Shown here: piece after piece, positions 48,357 to 57,218 of the stretch
Layout: each line of letters opens with the position of its first letter
How positions within the stretch are numbered: the first letter of the stretch is position 1
Origin: Climacium dendroides
Lineage: Eukaryota; Streptophyta; Bryopsida; Hypnales; Climaciaceae
Direction of reading: 5' to 3'
DNA length: 64,000 nucleotides
Assembly (NCBI GenBank): GCA_950106755.1
Contig: CATNNA010000007.1
Coordinates: forward strand, 682,001-746,000
Position numbers and translations under genes: made by a program
The notes under the pieces: generated by a model
The model's database searches: none
The model's input: only the letters and a program-made list of their open reading frames with translations
What the model was told of the DNA's origin: nothing

Positions 48357-49876
48357 ATGTTTGGGGCATTCTTCTATGGTTACGTCGACAAGCACGATGC
48401 AAAGGGATATAGAAGTATATCATACTTTGCTGATAAACTCGACAAGAATGACTTCATGCATTCAAACTCGCCGTACTCGCTCACGTATGTCCAACCCCCT
48501 CGTCGTGGACCCGTCATGGTGTTGTCTGACTCGCCTCCGTCGCCTCCCATGACACTGGAATCACCTGTTGGGACCTCCGTGACGGAAAATCGAGTGTAGA
48601 TTGAAGAGCTCGTTAGCTCTGATCAGGGATTGGATGGAATAAACGAGTTCGGAACAAATACGTTCCAAATGCGTGCGTGGTTGTCCTTGGTGTCGATGCC
48701 AACTCTGGATCCGACTACTGATCTCGTCACCTCTGAGAATTTGAACATCCAACCTTCCTCTCTTGGATTGGTAGATGTGTTTGGTGTGTCTGACAAGAAT
48801 GAACCTGCCCAACCTCCTTGTAGTGAATCACAGGCACTCGCGGGTGTGGATCCTGTTGCCCGTCCTATTGTGGAGGATATTGAATCAGACACGGAATTTG
48901 ACAAGATGATGGAGGACGACGCAAAGAGGACTGAAAATGTTGAGGATGTCGGCCGAGCAAGGGCGGAAGAGAATGTTGGGGCGGATGATGAACTCATAGT
49001 TGATGCCCATGTTTCCAATTTGCCCAACTTCATTGACCTAGGCAGTGATGATGATGTTGCGGATCATCCTCGAGAATCTGATGACGATGAAGAAAACGAT
49101 GATGGCGCTCCCAAACAGAAGGAAATGAAGCCACTGCTCTTGCCCACGGGTTCCATCATTAAGGTGGAGAAGGACTATTGGAGGCTAGAAGAGGACAAGA
49201 GGACCAGAAGAATTGAACGAATAGCAGCAAGGGCAGCAAAAGACAAAGAGTTGGCCGATGCGAATGCAAAAATAATGGAGTTGCAGATAAAGTCTCAAGC
49301 CCAAATCTCGGATCTATCGTCCTAGTTTGAGCAACTCAAGTGTCATCCCAATCTAGTCAACAACCTGGAAATCCCTTGGTTGTATCCCAAGTTGGGCCTT
49401 CACATCCTCCACTACCTACCTCTACATCACCAATCGTGCAGGAACTGGTTGTTGGGCTCCCTCATCCTCGTATCGATGATAATGAGGGTGGTCGTGCAGT
49501 GACACCGGAAGATGTCATTGTTTGCACACCAACTTCGCAAGTGCCAAGGATATCTTCGCCAATACCTTCAACATTTGAAGTTGTTGTTCCGGAGCCACAG
49601 ATTGCCCTACAAGATGCAGGACATCATCCTCGTGTCGACGATGCTGATCGTGTTGCAGAGGTCCCAGCGTCTCCGATTGAAATGACCTCCGTCCCTGAGT
49701 CGGCGAAGGTTGTTGTGGAACGCCATTCTCCCTCCTTTGATGAAGAGGAGGAGAAGGTGGACTACGGCAAGGGCAAAGAAGATCTTCACGATACTCCTCC
49801 GGACGAAGAGAAAGGTCCTTCATCTAAGCCCGCTGAGGGGGAAGACGATTCCACCCAAGCGGGTGGATCTTCACAA
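48357..49876 (+). pseudogene. Gene X, exon 3 (Element 2 copy): acidic tail and coiled coil
   Basis: Begins MFGAFFYGYVDK, completing the exon 2 domain, then turns Pro/Ser and Asp/Glu rich. IIKVEKDYW precedes a coiled coil (RRIERIAARAAKDKELADANAKIMELQ). A TAG at 48597-48599 interrupts the frame but matching-frame sequence continues. A TAG at 49323 and a frame change near 49330 lead into the last 180 codons, which run to the donor GTAAAC. Two family palindromes are in coding sequence at 49462-49482 (HPRIDD) and about 49623-49643 (HPRVDD), as in Element 1. It may work as a flexible nuclear tail. Confidence 0.6.
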
Positions 49877-50396
49877 GTAAACTCCTCAAATCCAGAGTAT
49901 TAATTTAAGGTGGAGACTGTGATAGTCGTTTGATATTGTGTGGATGTTTGGAATGCGGTGCGCATGAACTGCCGACTCTTATTCGAGTTCATGATGCTTG
50001 ACAGGATGGCGTGCCTATCCTTGAATGAATTGCGTGGACGGATCCTGTGTCCGTGGTCGACATGCGTGTAGAATAGTATAGCGTAGGCCTCAATGCGCAA
50101 TCTTGACGATCCATACTTAAACGAAATTTTGACATGTATTTTATAATCTACCTTAAATAAAGTATAAGCGTTTCAATAGATTGTGTACAATGACGTCTAA
50201 TTGATCCGATTTGTGCATGTGTTCATGCTCAGCTCAATACACATAGAAATGTGCAACGTCCGGTACCAATGAAAGCACTCCCTCGCGGAAGTCCCCAGTC
50301 AATTAGTGGAATGAAATGCATCTGTCCGCTTGCTGGCTCTCCCACTTCTGCATTTATTCAGGTAACTCCAATTCTCATTTGTTTTGCTTTGATCAG
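49877..50396 (+). other. Intron 3 of gene X (Element 2)
   Basis: GTAAAC to TTTGATCAG, about 520 bp, similar in length to intron 3 of Element 1 (505 bp). No family palindrome noticed. Confidence 0.55.
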
Positions 50397-51239
50397 GTAG
50401 CATCGGAGGGGCGAAGAGAGGTCTTGCGAACGAGCTTGCGTCCTTTGATGCCTTCGCCGCGGAGAAAATGGCTGAATATTGTCTTAGACCTGAACGGCGT
50501 GCTTTGCCAGAGCATGCCGAGGGCGTTTGCTGATAAATTGAAGTCTTATAGGCTTGAAGACAACGTTCTTAGCCATCAGTACCCGACTGTCATCGGATCG
50601 AAAGCAGTATTCGCTAGACAAAATGTCAGGGAATTCTTGCGGCAGGTGTCGAAAATTGCGCATAGGGTCATTGTATGGTCCACCATGATGAAGCATAATG
50701 CAGAACCGATTGCTAGGCACCTGTTCAGCAATTGCAGGGCCCCCTTCGATATACTAGGCCAGGAACAGTGTTCGAAGGTAGAAGTCGCTCTTGGAAAGTT
50801 CTTCCATCGCAGAAACAAAGTGTTCTGCTTGAAGATTATTGAGGATGGCCTGTTTTCCGTTCATAGTCAGGACCCGTTCTTTAACGATCGGAACACCCTT
50901 CTCATTGATGATTCTCCTGAAAAGAGTATTTGCAATGATAATGGAAATGCCTTGTTCCTCGAGACTTGGAGTCATTCCAAGCGGAGGGACGACGTGCTCA
51001 TAGGCGAGCTGCTCCCTTGGCTCCGGAGGTTGCATTCCATCTGTCTGGACGACGGGATGCAACAATACGTCAATGAAAATCAGATTGGGTTAGACCCGCC
51101 CGGTCCCGATGACCATGCCCTCCAAGATATCATTGAGGCCATGAAAGAGTCCGCGAAGGTCATGAATTGCTCATACGAGCTTTCCGCAGTAGGTCTACGT
51201 GTAGAGACGCGTCGCCGTAGAGTTTACACTTCGACTTAG
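50397..51239 (+). CDS. Gene X, FCP1/NIF-like HAD phosphatase-like exon (Element 2 copy)
   Basis: 280 intact codons. WLNIVLDLNGVLCQ carries motif I as DLNGVL (second Asp replaced by Asn). VIVWSTMM is motif II; DILGQEQC and a conserved Lys region come next; LLIDDSPEKS is motif IV. Family members dephosphorylate Ser/Thr-phosphoproteins; here catalysis is uncertain. The exon has stayed open in both copies while exons 1-3 and 5 have collected breaks in one or the other, which hints at use or recent capture (inference). It has its own stop codon, so it may end one transcript form, with the next exon used in another. VASEG at its start matches VESEG of Element 1 right after the acceptor. Confidence 0.78.
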   Translation, partial: VASEGRREVLRTSLRPLMPSPRRKWLNIVLDLNGVLCQSMPRAFADKLKSYRLEDNVLSHQYPTVIGSKAVFARQNVREFLRQVSKIAHRVIVWSTMMKHNAEPIARHLFSNCRAPFDILGQEQCSKVEVALGKFFHRRNKVFCLKIIEDGLFSVHSQDPFFNDRNTLLIDDSPEKSICNDNGNALFLETWSHSKRRDDVLIGELLPWLRRLHSICLDDGMQQYVNENQIGLDPPGPDDHALQDIIEAMKESAKVMNCSYELSAVGLRVETRRRRVYTST

Positions 51240-51451
51240 AGTTTACACTTCCGTGTGATTGAGCATGCAGGGGTCCAGGCATTTTATACTATGTATTTCA
51301 AGTGAATGACCATTCGTTGTAATTAATATATGAAGCTCTTTTTTTATCAATCATCTTCTGGCTCAATGTTTAAGAATTTGTTTGCCCTCGAAGTACTACT
51401 TGATCAATGCAAATGGCAGGAATTGAGCTTATTAATAATTATTTAGTGCAG

Positions 51452-52373
51452 GTCGAAGGTGTTCGCTTTTTGGGATCACTTGTGAAGCAAAAAATCACAA
51501 GGAGCCTCCTCTCTGGGTCGGAAAAGGCACGATCGAGTGACTCCAAATCCGATGGTGGAAGCTGTGAAATGGCTCCCTTCTCTAAGCCCTATATGTTGCG
51601 CTCTGCCGCGGACGCCGCGTCGGCTGCCATCGACTATTCAAAGGGGGATATTGAGGACGGCGTTGTGGACAGCCCCCCGAGTCGTGGACCCGGAAGGACT
51701 CCTATCTGTTCTCCGTCGCCGTTGAAGCGCACGTCCTCGAGCCACGGACGATCCGCATCACCAACTTCGTGCATGGGCACTCCCACTAAAGCTCCCGGTC
51801 GACAATGTTGTGAGATATCCTCGGCTCGAGGATGACGTTCAAACTTCGACTCGGTTGGCTTCTATCCCCATTGTTGGAGTGGAATCAAAACTACTTCTAA
51901 AGGGAGAAGACGAGATTTTACTTCACGGGAAGGCTGTTTCATTCTGTAAAACATCGTTTGATGGTAATTCATCACCTCGTTTGAAGTCTCGCGGAGCGAG
52001 TCGAACGCCGTCATCGGATAGTCTTTTTCGACAAAGAATTGTTAGAGAGCAAAGGCTAAGTATGGGCTCAAAATCTACCAAGGCTGTAGTTGTAGACCTA
52101 AACCCTAAACCGATTCTACCAAGGCCGCCCCTCAAAGGTCCAAAATCTCATTCTGCTTTGGAGGTTCCCGAAAACATGAGGAGGCCAAAGCGGAAAGCTA
52201 GGGCTACGCAGAGTTTGAATGATTGGGATACTTTTGATAGTCGAGGTTGGCCGCATTATCCTTCGAGGCGTGACGATATCCTACGAGGGCTTGCAAAAGT
52301 GCAAGCAATGGAAGCAGCAAAGATTGAAAGTTCGGAGACCAAAGAAAAAAAGTGGGAGAAAATGTGCAAATAA
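51452..52373 (+). pseudogene. Gene X, last exon (Element 2 copy), frameshifted
   Basis: Acceptor TTTAGTGCAG, then an open frame homologous to 2149-1229 (SLLSGSEK, PFSKPYMLRSAADAASAAIDY, DGVVDSPPS). A one-base frame change near 51800 leads to the second half, ending SRRDDILRGLAKVQAMEA and a stop at 52373. The palindrome at 51813-51835 reads RYPRLEDD, in the same place as YHRLDD of Element 1. Ser/Arg/Lys rich, no known fold. Confidence 0.55.
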
Positions 52374-52890
52374 CAAAGACAAGTTTTAGAATCCATCAAT
52401 TTTGTAGTCTCTTTTACCATGAGTAGAATGATTGTCAAATTGTAAGTACTCAGAGAAATTGAGTATGTACGGGCATATTGTAGTTACTATAAATAGCATA
52501 GCAAATATACAAAAACTAGAACACAGAGGAGGTGCTATGACATGTAACTATGAAGCACTTTATTTTTTTCACATGGATTTGGGAAAATAAAAAATAAACT
52601 CAATGATTCGTTTGTTTTCACTGTAAATGATCTATTCTATTGCAAATGACACGGTTCCTCCAAGCTTCTTAATTGATCGTGAACTCATTCGCTTGATTAA
52701 TTTCCTTGAAAGCACCTTTTGAACCATCGCATTATTAAATTGATTGTCATCATATAAAATCACCTCTTCTATCTCTTTAGATGCAACTTCTTGTTGATGT
52801 TGACAAAACAGTTCTATTTATCATTGAGTTCAACAACTCTTTGTGAAATGGGGCTTTGGTTTTCAATTTTTGAAGTCTCAGAATGACCAT
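52374..52890. other. Subterminal region of Element 2, gene X side
   Basis: AT-rich DNA, no gene. Near the end a second GAGAC copy lies in direct orientation to the one in the terminal repeat (GTCTCA at about 52876 on plus), as at the gene X end of Element 1. Confidence 0.5.
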
Positions 52891-52922
52891 TTTGTCTCAT
52901 TTTAACGAATAAGGCCTTATAG
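52891..52922 (-). repeat. Element 2 right terminal repeat with duplication ATAG
   Basis: 28-bp inverted match to 19822-19849, followed by ATAG at 52919-52922. Confidence 0.92.
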
Positions 52923-53120
52923 TGTTTAGTTTATTATAGTACTGCTAAGTAGGGTGTTTGTGTAACAAATGCTGATTTCTGTTTATTGAAAATGGTTATC
53001 CATAATATTTCTTCTCTATATTCTTCAATGAATGTATTCATTTTGAAATGTCTTTGATTTTATTTCTAAGAAACAAAATGCATAAATGTTGATTGTGATT
53101 TTTTAAATTTTTTTGCTTTT

Positions 53121-53436
53121 TTAAACTGTTGCACCATAATTAGACATGTATATTGAGTCTTTGAAGTCTCAATTTCTTGAGTAGTCTCAATTTCATGAAC
53201 TCTTTTTAAATCTAAATATGCTTTTTAAAATTGTTGCACCATAATTAGATATGGATATTGAGTCTTTGAAGTCTCAATTTCTTGAGTAGTCTCAATTTAA
53301 TGAATTCTTTTTAAATCTAAATATGCTTTTCTAAACTTTTGCACCATAATTAGACATGTATATTGAGTCTTTGAAGTCTCAATTTCTTGAGTAGTCTCAA
53401 TTTAATGAATTCTTTTTAAATCTAAATATGGTGCAA
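53121..53436. repeat. 105-bp tandem repeat, three copies, in the Element 1 right subterminal region
   Basis: The word GCACCATAAT starts at 53131, 53236 and 53341, exactly 105 bp apart. Each unit contains two or three GTCTCAATTT words, the complement of the inner part of the terminal repeat (AAATTGAGAC). Probably transposase-binding sites multiplied near the end. Confidence 0.9.
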
Positions 53437-53457
53437 AATTAAAATGAGACCTCCACT

Positions 53458-53487
53458 TGTCTCAATTTAACGAATAAGGCCTTAGAA
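53458..53487 (-). repeat. Element 1 right terminal repeat with duplication AGAA
   Basis: 26-bp perfect inverted match to 756-781, followed by AGAA at 53484-53487. Confidence 0.92.
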
Positions 53488-54240
53488 GGTTCTTCTCCTC
53501 TGTACTACTGGAGCTGAACTAGCTCCTGGTAGGCAATCTCCTCGTTCGCCTTGAGCAGGGAGTGCTGGGCATACAGGTGGGAGAGGTACGCCGGAAGATG
53601 ACTCTGACCCTTCTTCCCCAGCCAAAGGGAACGCACAAGGTCTCCTATTAACTCGTGGATGATGGCTACCCAATCCATCATCATTTTACCTTGAAGACTC
53701 CCCAGGATGGCGGAAGCCACCTTTGCTACCACTCGCCTTGGCTTGGTCGGGTGAAGGATAGGGTTAAGAAACGCTATCACATCCCGATACTCCGGATTCA
53801 CAAGGTCGGATACTTGGTGACCCTCCTTCGGAATGGCTAGCGCCCGGAATTCGCCCTCCATAACCTCCTGATTCTTCTCCATGACCTTGTCCGGCGCCTC
53901 CCGGAACTTGTAGACGGCTCTCCACTCGTTAACCAACCACAGTTTTGGCTTCGCCCGGAGGGTGCTATCCAAGATACCGCTTTCCGAACGAATTAGATCA
54001 GACACTAAACTCTCCTCTCTAATGCCCCAAGGAACCTCCATGAGACCCTCATACCCCATGTTGATGAGGTTCCGTCACAAGCGTTCCAACCGGTCCTCCT
54101 CGGTGGGAACTTCCGGCACCACCTTCATCACCGGAATCGTCTTCGGCCAAGGTGGTGGCGGTGGAAGTTCTTCGTCTAAGTCTTCGGGCAGATCTTTCAA
54201 CTTGCACCGACTTGCCCTAGAAGACATCGTGCTCATAGGA
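53484..54240 (-). pseudogene. 5' half of a gene split by Element 1
   Basis: The ATG near 54236 (MSSRASRCKLKDLPED) gives an acidic and Pro-rich start. A TGA near 54075 interrupts, then 184 open codons follow, with LVNEWRAVYKFREAP and RRVVAKVASAILGSLQGKMMMDWVAIIHELIGDLV, a region of regular amphipathic helices. A TAG at 53505-53507 is followed by an open reading into the AGAA target site and on into 755. A TATA-like GTATAAGAGG lies at about 54423-54432 on this strand. Family not recognised; such single-exon genes in repeat-rich plant genomes are often old retroelement or transposon proteins. Confidence 0.5.
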
Positions 54241-54540
54241 AAACCTCACACAATCTCTCCCTACCTCTCCTACTCACAAAGATTCACTCCAGTAACCCTT
54301 GCACGATCGCAACTCACACAGTCCCTTAGTCTACCGGAATTCTCAAAAAGCTAGGAAGACGGAAAACACAAATGTAAGGAAAATAAGGAAGTACTTGTGT
54401 CTTCCGCCGGCTATAGTTCTCCTCTTATACTGGCCAGACGGATGGTCGGTCGAATGAATGTACGGGAGAGGTTTTGGCGGCAAAAACCTAATCCTAGTAC
54501 GGATCCGGTTTCCGACTTTTAGGGCCGGCGCTGTCATTCG

Positions 54541-54763
54541 ATTTCCGAAACTTTCTAGGGTTCCAAAATTAGGTTTTTTTACCTAATGGAATTAGATTTA
54601 TACAGACAATGCAAAGAACATGTTCCAGAATTAGTTTTTTTACCTAATGGAATCCGAAGATCTGATATTCCTAAGTTTTCCTAATTTCTTATGAGAACTC
54701 AAGAACTTTCCTTTTTAAGGGGACAATTTTCGAGATTTCCCGTCAAATGCTAGTGTTTTGGGT
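54541..54763. other. Junction DNA with a duplicated ACCTAATGGAAT block and a copied hAT segment
   Basis: TTTTTTTACCTAATGGAAT occurs twice (about 54573 and 54636). Between them, 54594-54623 is an inverted 30-bp copy of the hAT transposase at 55123-55152. The hAT reading stops just beyond, at 54764. Confidence 0.7.
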
Positions 54764-56051
54764 TTAGCATGTGGGATCACATTCCCACAGTAGCATTGCA
54801 ACATAGTTCAGTACACGTAGATGCCTTATCAATTGAGTCAATACGTGCTTCAATGACAACAACCGCTGCATCATGAGGAAATGAGTCCCAAATCTTGTAT
54901 CGTTGCGGACTAACAACTGCAACTTTAGACTCAACTTGCGGAAAGTAGCCATTGTTGCGTAGTGGTTTTTGATGTATTGGCAAGCCCTCTTTGCCCTCGC
55001 CAATAACTCTACAAAACATGGCAATTTAGACCAATCTTCCAGCAACAAATCCAATGCATGCGCCATACAACCCTGTTTAAAGATGTGTGGATATGTCCCA
55101 ATAACGTCCTCAATTGCTCCAGACATGTTCTTTGCATTGTCTGTATAAATCTGGGTTACGTTGTTCGGGGCCCACCCTCTCAATGAAGACTTTCAATTGG
55201 TCTGCTATGTATACCATGGTTTTATTTTCACCCGTAGTGTCAATGGATCCAAGGAAGACATCTCCTATTGGACAGGACATCATCACATTCATCAACGGCC
55301 GTCAATTAACATCGTCCCAACCATCAGTGCATATTGTGACTCCGTAATTCTACACTGCAACGACTGTTTTTTCTTTAATCTCATTTTCAATCTACATCTT
55401 CCTAGGTTCAATCATTTGAGTCCTGAGCTGATGGTAAGAGGGCGGAGAATATTCAAATCGTGCCAACGAGGTTGCCCTCACTGCCTCAATGAAGGCCGGA
55501 TGTCTTACCACATTGAACGGCACATTTGCCTGATAGAAAAAACTATCCCATTTTTCATCCAATGCCTTCCTCTTTGCAATGTTTAGTGCATCTGCCATTT
55601 GCTGCTGACGTAGTGTCCCTGATCCAATGGAATTTGATGCCGCAACGCCACTAGGCCCTAGTGGCACATTCATTGCTTCACGTCTATGGCCCACACCTAT
55701 GAGTCCCTCCCGTGCCACTTCATTCTGGACTGACTGGTTTGAACCTCCATCTCCAACATTAGGGACTGATATAGATGGCTCACTCGGACCTAATTCTGTA
55801 TCCGGGGGATTTTCTATATTCATCTATTGTGGTACAAAGTTTGCACAATTGGCAAATTTGTGTCTTACCACTCGAGATAGTTTTGAGCACACTGCTCGCT
55901 CCGACTTTGCCCGGAAACCGTAGTGGGCAAAAGCACGCTCACGTTTGTAGCTAAATGTCCCGCCACAATATGCACAAGTCACCTTACTTCCATCATCAGA
56001 AAAATTGAACCATGGTTCCCATTCTTTTGTTTGTTTTCGCCCTAAAGTCAT
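54764..56051 (-). pseudogene. hAT transposase, truncated (BED finger plus DUF659-like domain)
   Basis: From the ATG at 56051: a BED-type zinc finger (WFNFSDDGSKVTCAYC, then H and C-H spacing), TAG at about 55824, a linker with FFYQANVPFNVVRHPAF typical of plant hAT proteins, then TAG, and a DUF659 region: ICTDGWDD (first catalytic Asp), RPLMNVMMSCPIGDVFL, SIDTTGENKT, a frameshift near 55170, then IYTDNAKNM (second Asp) and GCMAHALDLLLEDW. The C-terminal catalytic Glu and the hAT dimerisation domain are absent: the frame ends at 54764 near the junction DNA. At least three stops and one frameshift. A TATA box for this strand lies at about 56284-56295 (GTATATAAAGAGC). Confidence 0.85.
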
Positions 56052-56768
56052 CTTGATAGGCAACAACTTTCAATAACCCTGGCCCCGGCAATTTGATGTT
56101 CTCCACGACAAAGTTTCAGTAACCAAAATCAAGATAGCACTCATCCACTGCTGGAAGCAACTTTAACATCACCTTGAAAGTGAACCAATGCCGTTTTCAG
56201 CCAATGAACCCAAGCAAGAAGCTCAAAAGAAGTCCAAGATCATGAGGCCAAGTTGGAAACATAGCCTCCTAATGGCAGCCTGCTCTTTATATACCTGGAC
56301 GAGGTAGAGGCGGGGATGCTGTGGAAAGGAAGGCAACGGCGGAAGATCAAGCGAGGACGCAGGAGGGCCAGGTAGGGACGTTGATCCTAGATTGGGCAAG
56401 GACGTACTAGGCGGGAACGCAAGGGGTGTGGACGTTGTCGAACCAGCTTGTTTTTTATGTGTAGGTAGTTTTAGTTGTTGTCTGCGCTCAACATCCGCGC
56501 CATGACCATCTGCGCCCCAGCCCAACCGTCTGCGCCCCAACCCGAGTGCTTGCGCTCCTGTCTGGGGTATAAGTACCACCCTTGACAATTCTGCCGTGCC
56601 ACCCCAGCATTCTTGGACTTCACATTTGAGCTCTCCAAGTTGGGGTGGAGTACATAGGCTTTACAACTCAAGGTTCACAACTTCTCGTATTCTCTCATTC
56701 ATTATTTTGGATAAGAGGAAAATAGGATTATTTCTTTACATACTATTCGGGACACTAATTTGCAAAAG
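56052..56768. promoter_or_regulatory. Bidirectional promoter between the hAT pseudogene and a plus-strand gene
   Basis: Two outward TATA-like boxes: TATATAAAG on minus at about 56286 and GGTATAAGTA on plus at about 56566. Between them are repeated GC-rich words (GAGGACGC, GGGACGTTG, AAGGACGTA, GGGAACGC, TGGACGTTG, CTGCGCCCC). Same layout as 63092-63575. Confidence 0.6.
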
Positions 56769-57158
56769 ATGTCACAACCCAATGTTGAAGCCAATGTAGT
56801 TGCACGGAAACAAAAGGCTCAAGATAAGGGTAGGCTTTGGAACTGTAAAAATTCAAAGAAGCGCTTGCATATTCTATTTGATCATGAACAACTCCCCTTC
56901 CTTGGTTGGGAAAATGAAGCGCAACCTTGGACAAAACGAACGTGTGAGAAATATATTGCTTGGTACCACATTGATAAAAAGTTCCCACAAAACATACATG
57001 AAAAACACTGTAAGTTTCAAGTAGCCAACCTTCACCACTACAGGGACCCTATATATGTAGAAGTCCAATTTGTTGTATTACATTTTGTATATTTGGATTA
57101 CATCGTTGCAGAAATTCTCATTCATGTCATTGTAAATACACTTTTATGTTCTCAATAA
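56769..57158 (+). CDS. Transposon partner gene, copy 1 (N-terminal part)
   Basis: From MSQPNVEANVV, about 130 codons. Residues 25-100 match copy 2 on the minus strand near 62.9 kb: KKRL-IL, L-F-GW, PWT--TC--YI-W-HI-K-FP---H--HC-F-VANL--Y-DP. The Cys/His spacing (TC, HC) may bind a metal. The match ends near 57060 and the rest is probably decayed. Divergent to the hAT transposase across a shared promoter, so it may be the element's second protein (inference). Function unknown. Confidence 0.5.
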   Translation: MSQPNVEANVVARKQKAQDKGRLWNCKNSKKRLHILFDHEQLPFLGWENEAQPWTKRTCEKYIAWYHIDKKFPQNIHEKHCKFQVANLHHYRDPIYVEVQFVVLHFVYLDYIVAEILIHVIVNTLLCSQ

Positions 57159-57218
57159 AGTGATCATAACATTGTGATGCCCAAATAGCTTTTACATGTA
57201 CTTTTGCCCTTTACTTAA

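Larger units (their letters stand above)
19822..52918. mobile_element. Giant Element 2 (DNA transposon nested in Element 1, inverted)
   Basis: The ends at 19822-19849 and 52891-52918 are perfect 28-bp inverted repeats starting AAGGCCTTATTCGTTAAA, flanked by ATAG at 19818-19821 and 52919-52922. Total length is 33,097 bp; without the CACTA insertion it is about 19.3 kb. Order: DUF7869-like gene (minus), palindrome cluster C, AT-rich core, palindrome cluster D, gene X (plus). This mirrors Element 1, so the two gene sets face each other head to head across 19.8 kb. Confidence 0.93.
756..53483. mobile_element. Giant Element 1 (DNA transposon, interrupted by Element 2)
   Basis: The left end (756-781) and right end (53458-53483) are perfect 26-bp inverted repeats beginning AAGGCCTTATTCGTTAAA. 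They are flanked by AGAA at 752-755 and 53484-53487, a 4-bp target duplication. Its own DNA is 756-19817 plus 52919-53483, about 19.6 kb, or 18.5 kb without the 1.1-kb insertion at 17427-18519. Contents: gene X on minus (8417-1229), palindrome cluster A, an AT-rich core, palindrome cluster B, and a DUF7869-like gene on plus (15701-19647). Element 2 lies inverted between the DUF7869 gene and the right end. A 4-bp duplication is reported for several DNA transposon groups, such as Sola2 and some Academ; I cannot assign it to one. Confidence 0.9.

Noticed and set aside
756..53483. Polinton/Maverick or giant virus insertion
   Set aside because: No DNA polymerase B, retroviral-type integrase, capsid or packaging ATPase motifs; ends and 4-bp duplications do not fit.
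756..53483. LTR retrotransposon or segmental inverted duplication
   Set aside because: No reverse transcriptase or long terminal repeats; two separate target duplications show two transpositions rather than one chromosomal inversion.
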